Below are positions 1 to 7,202 of a stretch of 11,039 nucleotides of DNA, one piece after another (position 1 is the first letter of the stretch; each line of letters opens with the position of its first letter). The notes below the pieces were generated by a model. The model was given only the letters and a program-made list of their open reading frames with translations, was not told where the DNA came from and made no database searches. This DNA is from CAKRHR01 sp964423195. GTDB lineage: Bacteria > Bacillota > Clostridia > Lachnospirales > Lachnospiraceae. The stretch is from the NCBI GenBank assembly GCA_964423195.1, contig CAYRDY010000069.1, forward strand, positions 1 to 11,039, written 5' to 3'. Position numbers and translations under genes: made by a program.

Positions 1-5
1 TTTTG

Positions 6-272
6 TTATTCCTCGATCACCTGGATCTCCAGATAATCAAAATCAATCGCGTCAATAAAATGATCTCTGGTAAAGCGGGCTTTGTCATGCCTCTGAAAAT
101 CCTTGTTGGTGTTGTCGAGCCACAGCGGCTGGGACAGATCAAACTGTAGACAGATATTTTCCATGGCATCGAACACTTTTTTAGTCCTCGATTTGCGATC
201 GTCATCATCGCAGATAACGACATCTCTTATCAGGCGGTTATCCTTAAAGATTTTTCCCCACAGTCGAAACAT
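6..272 (-). CDS. Small acidic conserved hypothetical protein (88 aa)
   Basis: I do not recognise a named family, though the sequence has the feel of a small conserved clostridial protein. It opens with a basic, aromatic segment (MFRLWGKIFKDNRLIRD), is acidic overall (DDDD near residue 24, ending VIEE) and has no signal peptide, membrane segment or Cys cluster, so a soluble cytoplasmic protein is likely. The start is set at the ATG ending at 272 because GGAGG lies 5 nt upstream (AACGGAGGAAGCTATG); an upstream in-frame TTG at 299 has no such site. The stop is TAA at 6-8, so the gene is complete. It is divergent from the recombinase gene, and the two appear to share overlapping promoters. Function is unknown; that it is a real gene is fairly secure from the RBS and the unbroken frame. 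Confidence 0.75.
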   Translation of the reverse strand: MFRLWGKIFKDNRLIRDVVICDDDDRKSRTKKVFDAMENICLQFDLSQPLWLDNTNKDFQRHDKARFTRDHFIDAIDFDYLEIQVIEE

Positions 273-313
273 AGCTTCCTCCGTTGATTCATTCGGCAAA
301 TCAGCCGTAAAAG

Positions 314-333
314 TTCAGACAATTCTGAATTGT
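314..333. repeat. Two overlapping palindromes in the divergent promoter region
   Basis: TTCAGA-CAAT-TCTGAA (314-329) is a perfect 6-bp dyad. Overlapping it, ACAATT-CTG-AATTGT (319-333) is a second perfect 6-bp dyad. Its last base touches the -35 of the recombinase promoter, and the element lies just downstream of the predicted minus-strand start site. This is where an operator for both genes would be expected; the binding protein is unknown. Confidence 0.45.
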
Positions 334-361
334 TACCATCAGCTATCCTGAACAGTATAAT
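333..361 (+). promoter_or_regulatory. Candidate promoter for the tyrosine recombinase gene
   Basis: TTACCA (333-338), a 17-bp spacer and a perfect TATAAT (356-361) precede the recombinase RBS (GGAGG at 447-451) by about 85 bases. The -35 matches consensus at four of six positions and overlaps the palindrome at 314-333, so control at this site is plausible. Confidence 0.5.
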
Positions 362-382
362 GGATAATACCGGCAAAGTAAA
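354..382 (-). promoter_or_regulatory. Candidate promoter for the 88-aa gene (minus strand)
   Basis: On the minus strand a TTTACT -35 (plus 377-382) and a TATACT -10 (plus 354-359) are separated by 17 bp. The -10 overlaps that of the oppositely directed recombinase promoter by four bases, so the two polymerases could compete. Assigned from consensus similarity only. Confidence 0.4.
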
Positions 383-459
383 GATCTTCCAAGGAATTTT
401 TGGCAGATCGGTCATTATTGCGTTGTCGGAAAATCAGGAAAAAGATGGAGGAAAAAAAG

Positions 460-1296
460 ATGCAAAAAGTAAACGAAGAGATGCTCAAAAATTTTGAAGG
501 ACGCCTGAGAGAAGATGAAAAAAGCGCGTCGACGATCCAAAAATATGTGGCGGACGTCAGGCAGTTTATCGATTACGCGGGCGAGGGGCGCCTGATCACG
601 AAGGATCTGCTGATCACGTACAAAGAACATTTGTCTGAGAAATACGAGATCAGCAGTGTCAATTCAAAGCTGGCGGCGGTCAATTGTTTTCTGAGGTCGG
701 TCGGCCTCGGCGAATGCACGGTGAAATCTTATAAGATTCAGAGAGATGCCTTTCGCAGCAGTGAGCGGGAACTGACGAAGGATGAGTATACGCGTCTGCT
801 TCGTACGGCAAAACAGAAAGGCGACCTGAGATTATATATGATTATGATGACGATCTGTGCGACCGGAATCCGTATCAGCGAGCTGAAGTTTATTACAGTG
901 GAATCGCTGGAGACACAGCTGGCGCGCGTTTCCATGAAGGGAAAGACCAGAAGCGTGATTTTGCCGGAGAGATTGTGCGTGGAGTTGAAAAAATTTTGCA
1001 GAAGTGAAAAATTGACTTCGGGAAGCATTTTTGTGACGAAGAGCGGAAAGCCGATGGATCGGAGCAATATTCTCCACAGCATGAAGAAACTCTGCGCGGA
1101 TGCCAACGTGCCAAAGAGCAAGGTTTTCCCACATAATTTGAGACATCTCTTTGCCGTGACCTACTACAATTCGGAGCACGACATCTGCCATCTGGCGGAT
1201 CTGCTCGGACACTCAAATATTAATACGACACGTATCTATACGTCGGTCAGCTATGAGGAGGAGGAGCGACAGATCGGGAATCTGGGGCTATTTTAG
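460..1296 (+). CDS. Tyrosine recombinase / integrase family protein (278 aa)
   Basis: A complete site-specific tyrosine recombinase, which would cut and rejoin DNA through a 3'-phosphotyrosine link. An N-terminal SAM-like core-binding domain (residues about 5-90, with STIQKYVADVRQF) precedes the catalytic domain. All catalytic residues are visible: R138 (ATGIRISEL), K160 (MKGKTR hairpin), H225 and R228 (HNLRH), H251 (LLGHSNINTT) and nucleophile Y260 (RIYT). The start at 460 follows GGAGG by 8 nt; upstream in-frame ATGs at 400 and 445 lack a site. The length fits XerC/XerD-like enzymes and is shorter than most phage or ICE integrases, which carry an extra N-terminal arm-binding domain. No excisionase, att repeat, relaxase or phage gene lies nearby, so it is a stand-alone recombinase whose target cannot be deduced. 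The next gene has its own promoter. Confidence 0.9.
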   Translation: MQKVNEEMLKNFEGRLREDEKSASTIQKYVADVRQFIDYAGEGRLITKDLLITYKEHLSEKYEISSVNSKLAAVNCFLRSVGLGECTVKSYKIQRDAFRSSERELTKDEYTRLLRTAKQKGDLRLYMIMMTICATGIRISELKFITVESLETQLARVSMKGKTRSVILPERLCVELKKFCRSEKLTSGSIFVTKSGKPMDRSNILHSMKKLCADANVPKSKVFPHNLRHLFAVTYYNSEHDICHLADLLGHSNINTTRIYTSVSYEEEERQIGNLGLF

Positions 1297-1302
1297 TTTC
1301 GG

Positions 1303-1331
1303 TTGATTTTACGGACGAAGCCGTTTATAAT
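1303..1331 (+). promoter_or_regulatory. Promoter for the signal peptidase gene
   Basis: TTGATT (1303-1308), a 17-bp spacer and TATAAT (1326-1331) form a near-consensus sigma-A promoter. It begins 7 bases after the recombinase stop and lies about 75 bases ahead of the signal peptidase start, indicating independent transcription. Confidence 0.65.
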
Positions 1332-1404
1332 AACATCATAATAGATGAGTAGCGACGATTGTGAATTTGATGGCCGCGGGCGTGGATGCGAGGAGGAAAA
1401 TCCG

Positions 1405-1983
1405 ATGGATGATGAGAAAGTATATGAGGAGATAGAGGATTTGCAGAGACGCGTGGCAGGCGCGGACGCGCCTCAGAAAAAGAAGCGCAAAAGGGGAGGA
1501 ATCATCCCCGCTCTCTTGAATATCGTGGGCACGCTGATTCTTCTGAGTGTGCTTGTCTCATGCCTGCCCGTGGCCATCCCGAAACTGATGGGTTACGGCG
1601 TCTACAATGTTGTCAGCGGCAGCATGGCGCCGGAGATACCGGTCGGGAGCGCCGTGTACGTGAAAGAGACACCGCCGGAGGAAATCGCGGAGGGGGAAGT
1701 GATCGCCTTTTGGAGCGGCGACTCGGTGGTCGTCCACAGGGTTGTCAAAAATCAGGTGGTTGAGGGCGAATTCACCACCAAGGGCGATGCCAACGCAGGT
1801 GAGGATCTGAACAGTGTCGCCTACAGCGACCTGATCGGGCGTGTGACAAACCATTTTCCGGTGATCGGCAGTCTGATGGTGTTGTATACCGGCAACGTCG
1901 GGAAAGTTTATGTGATATGTTTTGCGGTCTGTGGACTGATGATGAACCTGTTGGCGGGAAGGATCAGGGAGAGCCGCAGATAG
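1405..1983 (+). CDS. sipW: Signal peptidase I, SipW/ER type (S26B), 192 aa
   Basis: A membrane-bound peptidase that would remove signal peptides from exported proteins on the outer face of the membrane. Layout: an acidic then strongly basic cytoplasmic N-terminus (KKKRKRGG, residues 25-32), a first membrane segment (about 33-58), the catalytic core, and a C-terminal membrane segment (about 166-185) ending in basic residues. The core has SGSM with the Ser nucleophile at 73, VVHRV with His at 111, and a GDAN motif with Asp at 128. His in place of the usual bacterial Lys marks the SipW/eukaryotic-type subfamily. AGGAGG 8 nt upstream fixes the start at 1405. In Bacillus, SipW processes the biofilm proteins TasA and TapA; no such substrate is encoded nearby, so its clients here are unknown. 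Two strong hairpins follow the stop codon. Confidence 0.88.
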   Translation: MDDEKVYEEIEDLQRRVAGADAPQKKKRKRGGIIPALLNIVGTLILLSVLVSCLPVAIPKLMGYGVYNVVSGSMAPEIPVGSAVYVKETPPEEIAEGEVIAFWSGDSVVVHRVVKNQVVEGEFTTKGDANAGEDLNSVAYSDLIGRVTNHFPVIGSLMVLYTGNVGKVYVICFAVCGLMMNLLAGRIRESRR

Positions 1984-1993
1984 ATGAGAATGG

Positions 1994-2024
1994 TACAGGC
2001 GTCAAAAGGCTTTTGACGCCTGTA
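1994..2024 (+). terminator. Strong hairpin after sipW, possible terminator
   Basis: TACAGGCGTCAAAA (1994-2007) pairs perfectly with 2011-2024 across the 3-base loop GGC, a 14-bp stem. It starts 11 bases after the sipW stop. There is no T-tract on either strand, so it is not a canonical intrinsic terminator; it could stabilise the 3' end of the mRNA or act with a factor. Confidence 0.45.
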
Positions 2025-2025
2025 T

Positions 2026-2079
2026 CGGCACCAGGCGGCGCCGGCCGCGGCAGAGCGTCGGCGGTGCCGCCTGGTGCCG
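2026..2079 (+). repeat. Second large inverted repeat just upstream of add
   Basis: CGGCACCAGGCGGC (2026-2039) is the exact reverse complement of 2066-2079. With one G-U pair the stem extends to 2026-2043/2062-2079 (18 bp) around an 18-base GC-rich loop. It begins one base after the previous hairpin ends and finishes 9 bases before the add ribosome binding site (GGAGG at 2089-2093). A role in transcript stability or in setting add expression is inference. Confidence 0.5.
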
Positions 2080-2100
2080 GATTGAGAAGGAGGGATTTTG

Positions 2101-3183
2101 ATGTTTCCGAAAATTGACCTGCATTGTCATCTGGACGGATCGCTGTCCATTGGAACGATACGGGAACTGGCGAGGACAAGCCATATTGAATTGCCGGACA
2201 GTGACGCGGAGTTGGAAAAAATGCTGACCGCGCCGCCGGACTGCGCGAGCACGGCGCAATATCTGGAATGTTTTGACCTGCCCTGCGCCTGCCTGCAGAC
2301 GGCAGAGAATCTTTTCGAGGCGGCGAGGAGCGTCGTTGTGGCGGCGGCCGCCGATGATGTCATTTATATGGAAATCCGCTTTGCGCCGCTTTTGCACACG
2401 CTGCGTGGCCTGAGCGTGGAAGAGATTGTCCGAAGTGTTGTGGACGGCGTGCGCCGCGGCTCCGCGGAGGTCAATGCTTCTGCATCAGCGGCGCCTGCAG
2501 CTAGTGAGGAAACTGGTGTGGCGGGGCAGGTAACCGGCGCGCAGGATTTGGCCGGAAGACGGCGGATAGAGGTCGGCGTGATTCTCTGTGGCATGCGCCA
2601 TATGCCGGTGGCGGAAAATGTGGAGATGCTCAAGATGGCGGCAAAATTTTTCGGCCAGGGCGTCTGCGGTGTGGATATCGCCGGCGATGAGACGGATCAT
2701 CCGCCGATGGAGCAGAAGGCTTTTTTTGATTTGGCAAACGCGCTGGGCATTCCGATTACCATCCATGCCGGCGAGTGCGGCAGCGCACAGAATGTCCTGG
2801 ACGCGGTAAGCCTGGGTGCGCGGCGCATCGGCCACGGGATTGCGCTGATGCGGGACGCTGCGGCTCGTCGGGTTGTCAGGGAGAGAGGGGTCACCCTGGA
2901 AATGTGTCCAACCAGCAATTTACAGACCGGAGAGGTGGGCACATGGGAAAATTATCCATTCCGGATGTTTATGGATGAGGGATTGCGGGTGACTGTCAAC
3001 ACGGACAACCGAACGGTCAGCAGCACCACGATGGCACAGGAATTTTCTAAGCTAGAGAGACATTGTAAAATGACTGCGGCGGATAAGGAAAAGATTTTGC
3101 AAAACAGTATTGACGCGGCCTTTGCGCCGGAGGCGGTCAAAGCGGCGCTACGAGCATATGCATGCGCTGCGGGAATGCCTTGA
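2101..3183 (+). CDS. add: Adenosine deaminase (360 aa)
   Basis: Catalyses hydrolytic deamination of adenosine (and deoxyadenosine) to inosine in cytoplasmic purine salvage, using a single metal ion in a TIM barrel. Family residues are all visible: metal ligands H8 and H10 (DLHCHLDGSLS), H222, and D302 (VNTDNR); catalytic E225 (HAGE) and H245 (RIGHG); also CPTSN at 269-273. NTDN instead of the textbook NTDD is, as I recall, normal for Gram-positive members. The start at 2101 follows GGAGG by 7 nt. Odd feature: residues about 121-154 form an Ala/Ser/Gly-rich stretch (ASASAAPAASEETG and onward) between a helix and the strand EVGVILCGMRH, where relatives have a short connector; it is probably a surface loop. 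No promoter is evident in the 117 bases upstream, so it may be read from the sipW promoter through the hairpins. Confidence 0.92.
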   Translation: MFPKIDLHCHLDGSLSIGTIRELARTSHIELPDSDAELEKMLTAPPDCASTAQYLECFDLPCACLQTAENLFEAARSVVVAAAADDVIYMEIRFAPLLHTLRGLSVEEIVRSVVDGVRRGSAEVNASASAAPAASEETGVAGQVTGAQDLAGRRRIEVGVILCGMRHMPVAENVEMLKMAAKFFGQGVCGVDIAGDETDHPPMEQKAFFDLANALGIPITIHAGECGSAQNVLDAVSLGARRIGHGIALMRDAAARRVVRERGVTLEMCPTSNLQTGEVGTWENYPFRMFMDEGLRVTVNTDNRTVSSTTMAQEFSKLERHCKMTAADKEKILQNSIDAAFAPEAVKAALRAYACAAGMP

Positions 3184-3241
3184 CAATTTAAGGCCGATGA
3201 TGATTACCTTGACATCATAAAATGGAGGGCAGGGATCAGAG

Positions 3242-3816
3242 ATGCCAAATCATACAGAAACAACAAAAGCCACAGAAACAAAAAAAGCAACAGGAGCCAC
3301 AGAANNNNNNNNNNNNNNNNNNNNNNNNNNNNNNNNNNNNNNNNNNNNNNNNNNNNNNNNNNNNNNNNNNNNNNNNNNNNNNNNNNNNNNNNNNNNNNNN
3401 NNNNGATTCTTGAAAATCATGGATACAGGGTGATCCACCGCGAGATTGTGCCGGACGAGCGGCCGATGATCGAGCGCGCGCTGATCAGATGCGCGGATGA
3501 ATTGAAAGTTGATCTGGCGGTGACGACCGGCGGCACCGGGTTTTCGCCGCGGGACGTGACGCCGGAGGCCACAATCGCCGTATGTGAGCGGATGGCGCCC
3601 GGCATCGCCGAGGCGATGCGCATGGAGAGCTATCGGATCACGAAGAGAGCCATGCTGTCGCGGGCGGCATCCGGCATCCGTGGGCGGACGCTGATCATCA
3701 ATCTGCCGGGCAGCCCCAAAGCGGTGAGGGAAAACCTTGAGGCGGTGCTGGATCCGCTGGCGCACGGCATCGAGATCCTGCGCGGCAGCGCGGGCGAGTG
3801 CGGGGCAAGGGCTTGA
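3242..3816 (+). CDS. mogA: MogA/MoaB-family molybdopterin adenylyltransferase, interrupted by an assembly gap
   Basis: Would adenylylate molybdopterin before molybdate insertion in molybdenum-cofactor synthesis. The part after the gap is clear: reading back from 3430, the frame stays open to the gap edge and gives ILENHGYRV, then the MPT-binding TTGGTGFSPRDVTPEAT (from 3523) and INLPGSPK (to 3720). The N-terminal strand and its SDK-type motif must lie in the Ns. The proposed start is the ATG at 3242, with AGGGA 6 nt or GGAGGG 12 nt upstream. From there 21 codons give a Thr/Lys/Glu repeat tail (NHTETTKATETKKATGATE) unlike usual MogA N-termini. Frames before and after the gap agree only if the true gap is 2 modulo 3 bases long; the 100 Ns are a placeholder. 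The real start might instead lie inside the gap. It follows add by 58 bases on the same strand. No other molybdenum gene is visible. Confidence 0.75.
3250..3304 (+). repeat. Thr/Lys/Glu-coding degenerate repeat at the gap edge
   Basis: Codons ACA-GAA-ACA-(ACA/AAA)-AAA-GCC recur. GCCACAGAA occurs at 3269-3277 and again at 3296-3304, exactly 27 bases (9 codons) apart, and a variant with CATACAGAAACA precedes them. The assembly breaks at the last base of a repeat unit, which suggests that further copies in the gap blocked assembly. Confidence 0.55.
3305..3404. other. Assembly gap (100 Ns)
   Basis: Exactly 100 Ns, a conventional placeholder for a gap of unknown length. It removes the N-terminal part of the MogA coding region. 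Confidence 0.95.
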
Positions 3817-3980
3817 GTGCCGACTTGTGCCGCGCATCCTTTCGCATTTCTTTAGAATATTTTTGTGATTTTTTTTGCCTGTACAAAACTTTGCCTTTTG
3901 TTTTCACCGGTAAAATGTGTGTTGAAAGAGAGGTGAAATGAGACGGCCGGATATGACGGACAGCGTGAAAGGAGTTTTGG

Positions 3981-4685
3981 ATGATGGACTGGAATATTTT
4001 AGTGGTGGAGGATGACAGGGAAATCCTGGAGGGTGTCAGCATTTATCTGCGCAATCAGGGCTATCATGTCTTTGGCGCGAAAAACGGGCGTGAGGGGCTG
4101 GATGTGATCGAACACAATACCATTCACCTGGCGATCGTGGATATCATGATGCCGGTGATGGACGGCATTACCATGACCATGCGGCTGCGCGAAAAATACG
4201 ATTTTCCTGTGATCATGCTCTCGGCCAAGTCGGAGGAGATCGACAAGGTGACGGGCTTAAATATCGGCGCGGATGACTATGTGACCAAGCCGTTTGCGCC
4301 GATGGAGCTGTTAGCCCGTGTCAACTCGCAGCTGAGGCGCTACGAGCGTTATCTGAAAGCGTCCGCTGACGGGGCGCCGAACAGCCATGTGTACACGATC
4401 GGCGGCCTGGAGCTTGACGAGGACACGGTGACAGTGACGGTGGACGGGAACCCTGTGCGGCTCACGCCGCTGGAGTTTAAGATTCTGGCGCTTCTGATGA
4501 GACATCCGGGGCGGGTATTTTCCGCGGATGAGATCTATGAGCGTGTCTGGAATGAGAGCGCGATCAATACGGAAACCATCATGGTACACATCCGAAACAT
4601 TCGTTCCAAAATCGAATATGACCCAAAAAATCCGAAATATCTGAAGGTCGTCTGGGGCGTTGGATACAAAATTGAAAAACAATAG
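3981..4685 (+). CDS. OmpR/PhoB-family response regulator (234 aa)
   Basis: A DNA-binding transcription regulator switched by phosphorylation. The receiver domain (residues 3-118) has the acidic pocket E10/D11, the phospho-acceptor D54 (IVDIMMPVMDG), S81 (MLSAK) and K103 (TKPF), all intact. A C-terminal winged-helix domain (about 136-232) has the family pattern LTPLEFKILALL, the recognition-helix segment INTETIMVHIRNIRSKIE and WGVGYKIE. The ATG at 3981 has AAAGGAG 6 nt upstream; the next codon is also ATG and is an alternative start. Its last 26 bases overlap the kinase start, so the two are almost certainly co-translated and form one signalling pair. The upstream 164 bases are AT-rich with a TAAAAT (3911-3916) but no good -35. 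Regulated genes cannot be deduced, as no dedicated target is adjacent. Confidence 0.93.
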   Translation: MMDWNILVVEDDREILEGVSIYLRNQGYHVFGAKNGREGLDVIEHNTIHLAIVDIMMPVMDGITMTMRLREKYDFPVIMLSAKSEEIDKVTGLNIGADDYVTKPFAPMELLARVNSQLRRYERYLKASADGAPNSHVYTIGGLELDEDTVTVTVDGNPVRLTPLEFKILALLMRHPGRVFSADEIYERVWNESAINTETIMVHIRNIRSKIEYDPKNPKYLKVVWGVGYKIEKQ

Positions 4686-7089
4686 CGACAGAAAATATCG
4701 TGTGAAGGTTTACGCGGTGATACTGGCCGGCATGCTGCTGGTGTCTCTGGCACTTTATGGCTGGTTTGCCTTTCAAACGTACAGGCAGTATCGTATTTTT
4801 TCGGATCCCACCATGGTTGATACATCCATAATGGAGGAGGATTGCCTGAACAACATCTTGAATGAGGCTGACAGAGGGAGCTTTGGCCTTTATTATATGA
4901 TCAAGCAGGATGCGCTTGATGATCCGGTCAGCCCGGTGGAATTTTTTACGGCGCACAAGGATTCCAGGGATGCTTCGGGAAATGGGGAGAATTCCGGCGA
5001 AGGTGCCCAGAGCGCGGATCAGTTTATGGGGGACGGCGGTAGCGGAAGTGTTGAAGATGGCGGTGATGCGTATTCTTCGGATGGCAGTGGCGCCGATTTT
5101 GCAGTGGAGAATTTTGGAAATAGCGGCGACACCAATTTTGCAGATACCGATTTTGCGAATAATTTCAATGACATGGTGAAATCCGGGTATAATGATTTTA
5201 TCAATATTTTGCGCGAATACAACTTGAATTATTTTGTCAAGGAGAGTGACGGCGGAGGGTATCTGACGGATGTCTCCGGCATGACTGCCTCAAAATTGCG
5301 CAAGGCGATCGCGGATGCGTATTTTTATATGAAGATTGACATTGACGGTATGGGGATAATGACGCCGAAGGAGATAGACGGACATTTTAAGGGGAATCTC
5401 GCGAGTGTCAGCTTGGATTCATATACGATGAAAGACGATCTGGAAGATCAGCTCTATTCCGGGTATGAGCGAACCGAATTGAGCGATTATCCTAAAAAGA
5501 TGACGATCCATTTGTTTTCGGATAGCGGGAAGCTCTACGAGGATGCCTTGTCGTCCCAGGTGCGGGGGAATTATGATAACATTCGCAGAAACGCATTTAT
5601 CAGTGTGATCGAGGCGGCTGTGATCTGTGGCATATTGCTTTTCCTTATTTTCTGGGCACTGTACCGTCTGCCGAAATTGCGGCTGGATGGCAGTATTTTC
5701 ACAAAAATGCCGATGGAGGTGTCATTGCTGTTGATTCTTGGCGCCGTGGGCTGGTTTTCCCTGTTGATGGCGGCACTCCCGTTTTCAATGGTATCAGTCA
5801 TCGGAACGAGTTTATTGATCGATTTCGGCCTGGGAACGATTGTGACGGATGGCATCTGCGTGGCAGGCGCGGCGTTTGGGGCGCAGATTTTACTATTTGC
5901 TGGTACGGGCGGCCTGTATGCGCTGTCGGTGAAACGGCCGGCACGCTACTTCAGGGAGCAGACACTGACCGTACGGTTCTGTCGGTTCATCAAGCGCAAA
6001 GCGGTGGAACTCTATCAAGCGGCGGGGCGCATGGTGTTTGACGCGAAAAACCACCGGATATTGTTCAAGGTGTTGCTGGCAAACTTTGGGATCGTGTCGG
6101 TTTTGGCCTGTCTCTGGTTCTTTGGCATTTTGGGCGCGGTCGTATACAGCATTGTGATATTTGCCGTCGGCGTGAGATTTCTGGATAGGTTCAAGGCACA
6201 GTATGATGTGGTGCGGCAGGCCGCAAAGGATATGGCCGAGGGGCAATTGAACACCGAGATTGACGCGGACGCGGGCGCGTTTGAGCCGCTGCGCGAAGAT
6301 CTGGTGCGCGTGCGCGAGGGCGTGAAGATCGCGGTGGCCGAGGAGGTCAAGAGCCAGAAAATGAAGACGGAGCTGATCACGAATGTGTCCCATGACCTGA
6401 AGACACCGCTGACGGCCATCATTACATATACGGATCTCCTGAAGGACGAGGATCTCTCGGCGGAAGACCGCCGCAAATATATCGAGATTCTTGACCAAAA
6501 AGCGGATCGGCTCAAGCGGCTGATCGAGGATCTGTTTGAGGTGAGCAAGGCCGACAGCGGAAACATCAAGGTCGTGAAGACATGGCTCGACTTAAATGAC
6601 CTCGTGCGGCAGGCAGCCATTGAAAATGAGGATAAGCTGAAGGGAGCCGGGATTGATCTGCGGATGAGCCTGCCGGACGGCCGGATGATGCTGCAGCTTG
6701 ACAGCCAGAAAATGTACCGGATCATGGATAATCTGCTGGGGAATGTGGCGAAATACAGCCTGGCGGGCACCCGTGCCTATATCTCCGTGGAGGAAAAGGA
6801 CGCGGAGGTTTGGCTGACGGTCAAAAACATTTCCGCCGGCGAGCTGCCGGACGATGTCAGCACCCTCACGGACAGATTTGTGCGCGGGGATAAATCGCGC
6901 AATACCGAGGGGTCCGGCCTGGGGCTTGCCATTGTCAGGAGCTTTGCCGAGCTGATGGGCGGCAGCCTGGAGATCCGCGTGGATGGCGATCTGTTCAAGG
7001 CGATCTTGCGGTTCCGGCTAGACAGGAATATGCAGCGAAGCGGCGAAATAGCAGATGCGCCGAGTGAGAGCGGCGCGCCCGATGCGCTG
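4660..7089 (+). CDS. Large multi-pass sensor histidine kinase, C-terminal end lost in gap
   Basis: Partner kinase of the preceding regulator, in the cell membrane. At least 810 residues are seen. Layout: TM1 (17-39); an outside region (40-311) with a Gly/Ser/Asp/Asn-rich stretch (101-170); TM segments at about 312-336, 352-374 and 399-422; a basic cytoplasmic loop (425-466); two more TMs (468-508); a HAMP-like linker (510-560, with AKDMAEGQLNTEI); HisKA with H578 (NVSHDLKTPL); and HATPase with N-box N691/N695 (DNLLGNVAKYS) and GSGLGLAI (751-758). The D-x-G box is replaced by KNIS (722-725), common in clostridial kinases. Translation probably begins at TTG 4660 or TTG 4672, overlapping the regulator; neither has an ideal RBS. 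The ATPase domain is complete before the gap, so only a short variable tail (QRSGEIADAPSESGAPDAL onward) and the stop are missing. The stimulus is unknown. Confidence 0.88.
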
Positions 7090-7189
7090 NNNNNNNNNNN
7101 NNNNNNNNNNNNNNNNNNNNNNNNNNNNNNNNNNNNNNNNNNNNNNNNNNNNNNNNNNNNNNNNNNNNNNNNNNNNNNNNNNNNNNNNN
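7090..7189. other. Assembly gap (100 Ns)
   Basis: A second run of exactly 100 Ns. It hides the end of the kinase gene and any terminator between it and the convergent HlyIII-family gene, whose stop codon lies 13 bases beyond the gap. Confidence 0.95.
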
Positions 7190-7202
7190 GGCGGGCGTTA
7201 CT

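Noticed and set aside
460..1296. Integrase as evidence of a prophage or integrative element
   Set aside because: No att-like repeats, phage, conjugation or cargo genes are present, and the neighbours are ordinary chromosomal genes.
2002..2397. Minus-strand open frames across sipW, add and their spacer
   Set aside because: They overlap strongly supported plus-strand genes, have no RBS or recognisable motif, and are typical shadows of GC-rich coding sequence.
3197..3218. Hairpin ATGATG/CATCAT between add and mogA as a terminator
   Set aside because: Six base pairs with a 10-base loop and no T-tract; likely chance.
3430..3816. A shortened MogA starting at the GTG at 3430
   Set aside because: The frame stays open back to the gap and encodes the family-typical ILENHGYRV, so this GTG is an internal valine codon.
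3883..3901. Terminator after mogA (ACAAAA/TTTTGT, 7-base loop)
   Set aside because: The stem is only six A/T-rich pairs and would be too weak for termination.
3852..3916. Promoter for the two-component operon (TAGAAT at 3853 or TAAAAT at 3911)
   Set aside because: Neither hexamer has an acceptable -35 at 16-18 bp, so I do not assign a promoter in this AT-rich spacer, although one probably exists there.
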